Below, in pieces: positions 1-5,197 of a DNA stretch of 5,197 nt. The notes under the pieces were generated by a model. That model was given only the letters and a program-made list of their open reading frames with translations. It made no database searches and was not told the origin of the DNA. Numbering within the stretch: the first letter of the stretch is position 1; each line of letters opens with the position of its first letter. The position numbers and the translations under genes are program-made. This DNA is from Halobacteriales archaeon (GTDB taxonomy: Archaea; Thermoplasmatota; E2; JACPAO01; JAHFTW01), in NCBI GenBank assembly GCA_020201445.1, contig JAIVGU010000240.1, positions 1 through 5,197 on the forward strand, given 5' to 3'.

Positions 1-47
1 GGACAAACGTCGGATGGGGCACGTTTGGTGCTCCCCGGGAAACAACC

Positions 48-1793
48 ATGACCCGCATCCTAGCTGCAATCGCAAGCCTCGGGCTTCTGCTGGGGGCCGT
101 GCCCCTTGCGATGTCCGCCACGTCCGCCGCCGAGCCGGTCGGCTTCGGCATGGACTCCGCCTCCATGGCGTCCCAGGCCAACGCCGGCGTCAAGGCCGAC
201 TACGGCACCTTCTGGATCGGCCCCTGGACCCTCACCTCCGGGTGGGGCGGCCCGGACGCCCAGCTGGCCGCCATGAAGGCCGCCGGCGTCACCCCCGCCA
301 TCCACTTCTACTACTGGGGCGACGACATCAGCCAGTCCTGCCTCGAGAACGGCTGCTGGTCCACGCTGCACAACGCGCAGAAGGACAAGGCCGGCTGGCA
401 GAAGCTGGCCGAGCAGCTCGTCGACCACCTGAACGCCAAGATGGGCGGCAAGCCCGTCGTGGTGTTCTTGGAGTCCGAGTTCAACAAGGGCAACGTCGGC
501 ACCTACGAGCCCCTCGACGGCTACCTCGCCGAGAAGGCCGACTTCCTGCACGCGGGCTACCCCAGCGTGCAGGTCGTGATGGCGCTGGGCAACTGGGCCC
601 CCCAGTACTGGGGCACCTGGGACCGCACCGCCGCCGCGAGCGACATGACCGGCATCCAGGGCCTGCGCGGCTCCACCCACCAGAACCTGGCGGAGTACGG
701 CACCCTCTACGAGGGCCTGAAGGCCGGCGCCGACAAGCTGCAGTCGCTGTTCCACAAGCCCATCATGCTGACCGACATCGCGCTCTCCAGCTACCCGGAG
801 CCGGGCTGGCTGCAGCCGCAGGCCGACACCCTCGCCGAGCTGTTCGCCCACCTGGACGACCTCAAGGCGACCGGCGTGAAGGCGATCATCTACCGCTCGT
901 GGATGGACTCGCCCGGCATGAGCACCGCCAACTACTACGGCATGGCGGAGCGCTACTGGGGCCTCGCCAACAAGACGGCGCAGAAGCCGTCCGCCCTGGT
1001 GTGGGTCAACGGCGTGCGCGCCGAGCGCAACCAGCCCCCGGTGGCCAGCTTCACGGCGACCGCCACGGGCCTGACCGTCCGCGTGGACGCCTCGGGCTCC
1101 AGCGACCCTGACGGCAACGCGCTCACGTACAGTTGGGCGTTCGGCGACGGCGCGACCGCCACCGGCCCCCAGGCCAGCCACACCTACGCCGCCGGTGGCG
1201 CCTACACGGTGGCCCTGACGGCGAGCGACGGCCGCTCCACGGCCTCCGCGGCCAAGGGCGTCACCGTGACGCCCCCGACGTTCAGCGCGACGTTCAAGCT
1301 GGGCAACGTCAACGAGTGGTGGGTCGACACGAAGGTCGCGAGCGACCACGCCATCAGCGGCGTGTCCGCCACGGTCAACGGCGGCGCGCCGCACGCCCTG
1401 GCCAAGACGAACTGGGGAAGCTGGGCCGCCAGCTTCTCGGTGCCCAAGGGCTCCACGGTCGTCTTCACCGCCAAGGACGCGGCGGGCGCCAGCGCCACGA
1501 GCCAGGCCTTCACCTGGCTGGCGCCGAGCAGCACCACCACGCCCAGCTTCAAGGCGACGTTCACGCCCAAGACCCTGACCAATCACTGGTGGGTCGAGAC
1601 CAGCGTGTCCACCTCGGCGCCCATCGCCAAGGTGGAGGTCCGCCTCAACGGCGGCGCCTGGACCGTCCTGCCCAAGACCGACTGGGGCACCTACGCCAAG
1701 AGCCTGAGCGTCCCCGCCGGGACGCAGATCGTGTTCCGCGCCACCTCCAGCTCGGGGGCGACGGCGCTGAGCGCGGCCTACACCGAGAAGTAG
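48..1793 (+). CDS. Secreted TIM-barrel protein (putative glycoside hydrolase) with PKD domain and C-terminal A-B module
   Basis: This 581-residue protein opens with a Sec-type signal peptide (hydrophobic core about 5-21, likely cleavage after SAA at 26-28), which supports the ATG at 48; no other in-frame start lies upstream in the window. Residues 31-320 read as a (beta/alpha)8 barrel, with likely strands near 31-39, 53-58, 83-90, 136-146, 174-183, 199-207, 238-248 and 277-286. Acidic residues sit at the ends of strand 4 (E142, E144, then N146, in FLESEFN) and strand 7 (D243, in LTDIALSS). This resembles the catalytic layout of clan GH-A glycosidases, except that strand 7 has Asp where Glu is usual. 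C98 and C103 may form a disulfide. A PKD domain follows (about 329-408, motif SWAFGDG), then domains A (412-491) and B (501-581), both repeated in the next gene. The likely role is extracellular glycan hydrolysis or binding. I cannot assign a GH family or substrate; a non-catalytic barrel is possible. The coding call is firm, the enzymatic role is inference. Confidence 0.9.
   Translation: MTRILAAIASLGLLLGAVPLAMSATSAAEPVGFGMDSASMASQANAGVKADYGTFWIGPWTLTSGWGGPDAQLAAMKAAGVTPAIHFYYWGDDISQSCLENGCWSTLHNAQKDKAGWQKLAEQLVDHLNAKMGGKPVVVFLESEFNKGNVGTYEPLDGYLAEKADFLHAGYPSVQVVMALGNWAPQYWGTWDRTAAASDMTGIQGLRGSTHQNLAEYGTLYEGLKAGADKLQSLFHKPIMLTDIALSSYPEPGWLQPQADTLAELFAHLDDLKATGVKAIIYRSWMDSPGMSTANYYGMAERYWGLANKTAQKPSALVWVNGVRAERNQPPVASFTATATGLTVRVDASGSSDPDGNALTYSWAFGDGATATGPQASHTYAAGGAYTVALTASDGRSTASAAKGVTVTPPTFSATFKLGNVNEWWVDTKVASDHAISGVSATVNGGAPHALAKTNWGSWAASFSVPKGSTVVFTAKDAAGASATSQAFTWLAPSSTTTPSFKATFTPKTLTNHWWVETSVSTSAPIAKVEVRLNGGAWTVLPKTDWGTYAKSLSVPAGTQIVFRATSSSGATALSAAYTEK
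1281..1790 (+). repeat. A-B module, copy 1: two related domains of about 80 residues
   Basis: Domain A is 1281-1520 (residues 412-491) and domain B is 1548-1790 (residues 501-581), joined by a short Ser/Thr/Pro linker. Both follow one pattern: F-x-A-T-F, then N-x-W-W-V, N-G-G-A, K-T-[ND]-W-G, S-V-P-x-G and V-F-x-A. By hand alignment A and B agree at about 32 of 70 positions. The alternating hydrophobic residues, conserved tryptophans and small size suggest an immunoglobulin-like or carbohydrate-binding beta-sandwich, but I do not recognise a named family. No transmembrane helix or sorting tail follows; the protein ends with domain B. Confidence 0.8.
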
Positions 1794-1800
1794 GCACTCA

Positions 1801-1837
1801 CCCCTTCCTCTCCCCTTCCCCCGTTTCTCCGTTCCCC
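1801..1837 (+). terminator. C/T-rich tract after the barrel gene, possible terminator
   Basis: Eight bases after the TAG stop begins a 37-base tract with only two purines (G at 1823 and 1831); 1801-1822 is uninterrupted pyrimidine. It contains CCTTCCCCCGTT (1814-1825), which recurs exactly after the next gene. Archaeal termination often uses pyrimidine or U-rich transcript ends without a hairpin, so this may be a terminator adapted to high GC. The T content is modest and no hairpin directly precedes it, so the call is tentative. If it works, the downstream gene needs its own promoter. Confidence 0.35.
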
Positions 1838-1858
1838 GCTGAAGCCAGCGTCCGCCAG

Positions 1859-1876
1859 GCCCCGCCCACGCGGGGC
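1859..1876. other. Short GC-rich inverted repeat in the first gap
   Basis: A perfect 7-base stem (GCCCCGC at 1859-1865 pairing with GCGGGGC at 1870-1876) surrounds a 4-base loop. It lies 35 bases before the subtilase start codon and no T-run follows it, so it is not a standard intrinsic terminator. It could be an element in the 5' leader of the subtilase mRNA, an operator, or chance in GC-rich DNA. Confidence 0.25.
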
Positions 1877-1911
1877 GCCGCGGAAGACCGACCCCCCACG
1901 ACCCCACGACC

Positions 1912-3711
1912 ATGAACCGATTCCTTCCCGCCTGCCTGCTCGTCGCCACCGCCCTCCTGGGCGTGGGCCTCGCGTCCGCCGCCCCCCAGCCCGCGGACCT
2001 GCCGCAACGCCTCGTCGTCCACTTCACCGCCCTGCCGGCGGAGGTGCGGCCGCACGGCACCTACCAGGGCGCCGACGTCGTCGCCGTCGACGACGCGCTC
2101 GGCTTCGCGGTCGTGCAGGCCGCCCACGGCAACGCCTTCCTGGCCAGCGCCCTCGGGCGCGGCGAGGTGCGCGCCGTGGAGCCCGACGGCGTCTCGCACA
2201 GCCTCGGCTTCACCCCGAGCGACCCGCTGTTCGCGCAGCAGTACGCCCCGCAGGCCATCGGCGCCCCCGCGGCGTGGAGCACCACCCTCGGCAGCTCGGC
2301 CGTCACCATCTGCCTGCTCGACACCGGCGTGCGCTACACCCACGAGGACCTCGCCGGCCACTACGCCGGCGGCATCGACCTCGTCAACCGCGACAGCGAC
2401 CCCTGGGACGACGGCGGGCACGGCACCCGCACCGCCGGCGTGGCCGCCGCCCTCGTCAACAATGGCCGCGGCATCGCCGGCGTCGCCAACGCCGCCATCA
2501 AGGAGGTCAAGGTCCTCAACTCCGCGGGCCAGGCCTACGACAGCGACATCGCCACCGGCATCCGCTGGTGCGCCGACAACGGGGCGAAGGTCGTCTCCAT
2601 CTCGCTGGGCGGCCCGTCCCCGAGCACCGCGGTGCAGGGCGCCGTCGACTACGCCTGGGGCAAGGGGCTCGTCCTGGTGGCGGCCGCCGGCAACGGCGGC
2701 TGCAGCGACTGCGTCCTCTACCCCGCGGCGTTCACCAACGTCATCGCCGTCGGCTGCGTCGACCAGTCCCGCGCCGTGTGCAGCTTCACCAGCAAGGGCC
2801 CGCAGGTCGACCTGGCCGCGCCGGGCGTCAACGTCCACACCACCGGCTTCGGCGCCAACAACGAGTACGTCTACGGCGGCGGCACGTCGCTGAGCACGCC
2901 CCACGTCGCCGGCGCCGCGGCGCTGGTGTGGAGCGCGCACCCGGGCTACAGCAACGCCCAGGTGCGGCAGGCCCTCGAGGCCACCGCGCAGGACGTCGGC
3001 CCCGCCGGCCGCGACACGGCCACCGGCGCCGGCCTGGTGCGCGCCGACCTCGCCATCGCGTACGGCACGCCGGCCCCGCAGCCGACGACCACCACGCAGC
3101 CCGCCAACACCACCAACGCCACCACGCAGCCGGCTCCGACGGCGCAGCCCAGCTCCAGCGGCTTCACCGCGTCGTTCACCCCGGCGAGCGGCATCAACGA
3201 GTGGTGGGTCGACGTCAAGGTCACCGCGAGCGCGGCCGTCGCCAGCGTCGCAGCGACCGTCAACGGCGGCGCGCCGCACGCCCTGGCGAAGACCAACTGG
3301 GGCACCTGGGCGGCCAGCTTCAACGCCCCCAAGGCCTCCTCGGTGGTCTTCACCGCCAAGGACGCGGCGGGCCACGCGGCCACCTCCGCGCCCGTCGCCT
3401 GGCTGATGCCGGCGGGCACCGCGCCCGCCCCCAGCACCGCCCCGGCGCCCAGCCCGTCGCCCAGCTTCACGGCGACGTTCACGCCCAAGACCCTGAGCAA
3501 CCACTGGTGGGTCGAGACCTCGGTCTCCTCCGCATCCAGCCTCGCGAAGGTGGAGGTCCGGCTGAACAGCGGTGCCTGGACCGTCCTGCCCAGGACCGAC
3601 TGGGGCACCTACGCCAAAAGCATCAACGTCCCCGCCGGGACCCAGGTCGTGTTCCGCGCGACCAACGGCGCGGGCGCCACGGCGCTGAGCGCGACCTACG
3701 TCGAGAAGTGA
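1912..3711 (+). CDS. Secreted subtilisin-like serine protease (peptidase S8) with C-terminal A-B module
   Basis: This 599-residue exported endopeptidase starts at ATG 1912, directly before a clear signal peptide (hydrophobic core about 4-20, likely cleavage near ASAA at 21-24). Residues about 30-95 look like an I9-type propeptide, which in this family aids folding and blocks the active site until it is cleaved. The catalytic domain spans about 102-385 and keeps every key residue: D137 in LLDTGV, H170 in GGHGTRTAG, oxyanion-hole N261 in AAAGNGG and S326 in GTSLSTPHVAG. The entry motif SDPLFAQQYAPQAIGAPAAW (103-122) is typical of thermitase-like members. C264/C267 and C282/C290 may form disulfides. 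A Thr/Pro/Gln linker (386-416) has two N-glycosylation sequons (N399, N402). Domains A (418-498) and B (519-599) follow, separated by a Pro/Ala/Ser linker. The gene lies 118 bases after the barrel gene and shares its C-terminal module, suggesting a common target. No Shine-Dalgarno is visible. Peptidase activity is very likely; the substrate is unknown. Confidence 0.96.
   Translation: MNRFLPACLLVATALLGVGLASAAPQPADLPQRLVVHFTALPAEVRPHGTYQGADVVAVDDALGFAVVQAAHGNAFLASALGRGEVRAVEPDGVSHSLGFTPSDPLFAQQYAPQAIGAPAAWSTTLGSSAVTICLLDTGVRYTHEDLAGHYAGGIDLVNRDSDPWDDGGHGTRTAGVAAALVNNGRGIAGVANAAIKEVKVLNSAGQAYDSDIATGIRWCADNGAKVVSISLGGPSPSTAVQGAVDYAWGKGLVLVAAAGNGGCSDCVLYPAAFTNVIAVGCVDQSRAVCSFTSKGPQVDLAAPGVNVHTTGFGANNEYVYGGGTSLSTPHVAGAAALVWSAHPGYSNAQVRQALEATAQDVGPAGRDTATGAGLVRADLAIAYGTPAPQPTTTTQPANTTNATTQPAPTAQPSSSGFTASFTPASGINEWWVDVKVTASAAVASVAATVNGGAPHALAKTNWGTWAASFNAPKASSVVFTAKDAAGHAATSAPVAWLMPAGTAPAPSTAPAPSPSPSFTATFTPKTLSNHWWVETSVSSASSLAKVEVRLNSGAWTVLPRTDWGTYAKSINVPAGTQVVFRATNGAGATALSATYVEK
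3163..3708 (+). repeat. A-B module, copy 2, at the C-terminus of the subtilase
   Basis: Domain A is 3163-3405 (residues 418-498) and domain B is 3466-3708 (residues 519-599). By hand alignment, domain B matches domain B of the barrel protein at 64 of 81 positions with no gap. Domain A matches its counterpart at about 50 of 70 positions from the WW motif onward. Exact DNA matches between the two genes reach 29 bases (1374-1402 with 3259-3287), 27 bases (1461-1487 with 3346-3372) and 26 bases (1553-1578 with 3471-3496). The A-B linker is longer here (about 20 residues, Pro/Ala/Ser-rich) than in copy 1 (about 9 residues). Confidence 0.85.
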
Positions 3712-3719
3712 GGATGCCG

Positions 3720-3751
3720 TTTTCCTCCTCCTCCCCCTCCTTCCCCCGTTC
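3720..3751 (+). terminator. C/T-rich tract after the subtilase gene, possible terminator
   Basis: Nine bases after the TGA stop runs a 28-base uninterrupted pyrimidine tract (3720-3747), beginning TTTT. It continues after one G to 3751. It shares CCTTCCCCCGTT (3739-3750) with the tract after the first gene, at a similar distance from the stop. Position and composition fit a hairpin-free archaeal-type terminator; this is inference. It lies just 38 bases before the next start codon. Confidence 0.38.
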
Positions 3752-3788
3752 GCGAAACCGCCAAGAGCCGGCGTGGTTTGCCGCCGCC

Positions 3789-5195
3789 ATGCGCTCCTGG
3801 GCCGCCGCGGCTGTTCTCCTCCTGCTCCTCGCGGGCTGCACCGGCTCGATGGGCCCGCCCACGGGCGAGCCGAGCGGTCTCCAGTTCCAGGACGTCGCCC
3901 GCACCCCCGGGGAGCAGGTGGCGGCCGAGCCGAACTTCGCGGCGGGCCCCGGTGGCCTCTTCCTCGTCGCGCCGGGCTCGCTGGTGAGCCAGCCCAACGT
4001 CCTCGACAGCCAGGTGAGCCTGTGGGGCAGCCCCGACGGGGCCGCGTGGAGCGCGCTGCGGACGCCGTCGCCGCGCGACCCCAACGGCACCTTCTGCAGT
4101 TGCGACAGCGACGTCGACGTGGGGCCCGACGGCACCGTCTACCTCACCGACTTCTGGGTGACGAGCCAGGCCAACGGCTTCGTGGTGCAGGTGAGCGGCG
4201 ACGGCGGCCACACCTGGAGCCGCGCCAACCTCGTCCCCGTCGAGCGGCCGCGCGAGAACGACCGCCAGTACATCGTCGCGGGACGCGACGCCGGCGAGGT
4301 CTACCTAGCCTATGCCCGCGCCCTGGGCCTCCCCGCCACGCCGGTGCCGCTGCCGGTCGACCCCGTGCCGTTCACGGACGCCGGCCTCCACCTGCTGCGC
4401 AGCACCGACGGCGGCGCCACCTTCACGCCGCTGCCGCAGGTCTTCCACGAGAGCGCCACGACGTTCGAGTTCATCGCCAAGCCCCGCGTCGGCCCCGACG
4501 GCACGCTCTACTTCCCCTGGGTCGAGGGCCCCAACGCCGACCCGTGGAACGGCACCGCCACGGCGGTCGTCGCAGTGAGCCACGACCACGGCCTGACCTT
4601 CAGCAAGCGCACCATCGCCCCCATCCCGGGCGGCGTAGGCGGCCTGTGGCCCTTCGAGCTCGACGTGGCCGGCGACGGCTCCCTGGTGGCGGCCTGGATG
4701 GAGCGCCAGCCCGGCGCCGGCAGCACCCTCTCCTTCAGCTCCTCCACGGACCAGGGCGCCACCTGGACCACACCGCTCAAGGCCGCCGGAGGAACGGCGC
4801 TCCTGCCGTGGATTTCCGCCGCGGGGCCGGGCCGCGCCGTCATCGCCTACTACGGCTCCCCCAACGCGGTCGACCCGCTCCACGCGCCCACGGGCGAGCG
4901 CTGGGACGCGTGGGCCGTCGTCATCGACCACGGCGCCGCGCAGCCGCCCGTCCGCGTCAGCCCCTTCCCCGTCAAGGTGGGCCGCTTCTGCCCCCGCGGC
5001 GCCGCCTGCGACGCCGACCGCGAGCTGCTGGACTACCCCGCGGTGCTGTGGCACGACGGCTGGGTCCACGTCGCGTTCTCCACCAGCCTGCAGGACCCCG
5101 GCGCAGGCCCGCCGCCCTCCCCGCCGCCCAGCCAGCCCGAGGGAGCGCACGCCACGGCAGGGCACCTGTGGACCGCGCGGGCCCGTCTGCCGTAG
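3789..5195 (+). CDS. Lipoprotein with Asp-box (BNR/sialidase-like) beta-propeller
   Basis: This 468-residue protein begins with a lipoprotein signal peptide: R2, a run of Ala/Leu, then the lipobox LAGC with C17 as the likely lipidated residue. That fixes the start at 3789; an in-frame ATG at 3714 would put a 25-residue polar extension before the signal and is less likely. The body has four canonical Asp-box motifs (S-x-D-x-G-x-[TS]-[WF]) at 136-143, 205-212, 264-271 and 319-326, plus a weaker one at 81-87. Between them are blade strands of the type GPDGT-[VL]-Y (113-118, 236-241). The spacing fits a six- or seven-bladed propeller on the outer surface. C103/C105 and C401/C407 could pair. A Pro-rich stretch (440-450) lies near the C-terminus. 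Such proteins are often labelled exo-alpha-sialidase, but I could not identify the sialidase Arg triad and nucleophile Tyr, so only a propeller for binding or scaffolding is supported. The A-B module is absent. The stop lies 2 bases before the window end. Confidence 0.92.
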   Translation: MRSWAAAAVLLLLLAGCTGSMGPPTGEPSGLQFQDVARTPGEQVAAEPNFAAGPGGLFLVAPGSLVSQPNVLDSQVSLWGSPDGAAWSALRTPSPRDPNGTFCSCDSDVDVGPDGTVYLTDFWVTSQANGFVVQVSGDGGHTWSRANLVPVERPRENDRQYIVAGRDAGEVYLAYARALGLPATPVPLPVDPVPFTDAGLHLLRSTDGGATFTPLPQVFHESATTFEFIAKPRVGPDGTLYFPWVEGPNADPWNGTATAVVAVSHDHGLTFSKRTIAPIPGGVGGLWPFELDVAGDGSLVAAWMERQPGAGSTLSFSSSTDQGATWTTPLKAAGGTALLPWISAAGPGRAVIAYYGSPNAVDPLHAPTGERWDAWAVVIDHGAAQPPVRVSPFPVKVGRFCPRGAACDADRELLDYPAVLWHDGWVHVAFSTSLQDPGAGPPPSPPPSQPEGAHATAGHLWTARARLP

Positions 5196-5197
5196 CC

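Noticed and set aside
14..1111. Open frame of 365 codons on the + strand overlapping the barrel gene
   Set aside because: Arg/His/Gly-rich with no domain, in a different frame from the well-supported gene at 48-1793.
1859..1876. Reading the GC-rich inverted repeat as an intrinsic terminator
   Set aside because: The stem is only 7 base pairs and is followed by GCCGCGG rather than a T-run.
60..2060. Long open frame of 666 codons on the - strand, opposite the barrel gene
   Set aside because: It is rich in Gly, Arg, Ala and Val with no recognisable domain, and it lies opposite a gene with a signal peptide, PKD domain and repeats. High GC removes stop codons from the opposite frames.
1798..3504. 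Long open frame of 568 codons on the - strand, opposite the subtilase gene
   Set aside because: Low-complexity Gly/Arg/Ala/Val composition and no domain, opposite an intact catalytic subtilase. This is a GC-driven shadow frame.
2274..3788. Extension of the lipoprotein frame upstream through the subtilase gene
   Set aside because: The upstream part is Arg/Gly/His-rich shadow sequence in another frame of the subtilase. The lipoprotein signal and lipobox place the true start at 3789.
3714..3788. Alternative in-frame ATG at 3714 for the lipoprotein
   Set aside because: It would add 25 mostly polar residues before the signal peptide and would translate the C/T-rich tract. The purine run next to it (GTGAGG) abuts the ATG, too close to act as a ribosome binding site.
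3789..5195. Calling the propeller protein a functional sialidase
   Set aside because: Asp boxes occur in many propellers without sialidase activity, and I could not identify the Arg triad, Asp, or Tyr/Glu pair needed for catalysis.

Overview
The window is GC-rich and gene-dense, with three complete genes on the + strand. All three carry export signals: a secreted TIM-barrel protein (48-1793), a secreted subtilisin-like serine protease (1912-3711) and a lipoprotein built as an Asp-box beta-propeller (3789-5195). I saw no RNA gene, transposon, integrase, CRISPR array or attachment site. The only non-coding stretches are the 47-base 5' edge, gaps of 118 and 77 bases, and 2 bases at the 3' end, so there is no long empty region.

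The organism cannot be fixed from sequence alone. None of the three starts has a convincing Shine-Dalgarno sequence. Both gaps begin with a long C/T-rich tract right after the stop codon. Large exported proteins with PKD, subtilase and Asp-box domains and Thr/Pro linkers are common in high-GC archaea of the Candidatus Thermoplasmatota type, and an archaeon is my preferred reading at moderate confidence. A high-GC bacterium (for example an actinobacterium or myxobacterium) is the alternative. No clear TATA/BRE or -10/-35 promoter is visible.

The first gene has a signal peptide, a probable (beta/alpha)8 barrel of about 290 residues that looks like a glycoside hydrolase fold, a PKD domain and two related domains of about 80 residues (here called A and B). 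The second gene has a signal peptide, an inhibitor-like propeptide, an intact Asp-His-Ser subtilase domain, a Thr/Pro linker, and the same A-B pair at its C-terminus. The third gene has a lipobox and five Asp-box motifs and lacks the A-B pair.

The main observation is the shared A-B module. The two A copies match each other far better than A matches B, as do the two B copies, so the pair was duplicated or spread as one unit onto two unrelated catalytic domains. A plausible reading (inference) is that A-B is a surface- or glycan-binding module that brings a putative glycanase and a protease to one target, with the lipid-anchored propeller as a surface partner. Proximity, common strand and common export support a functional link but do not prove an operon.
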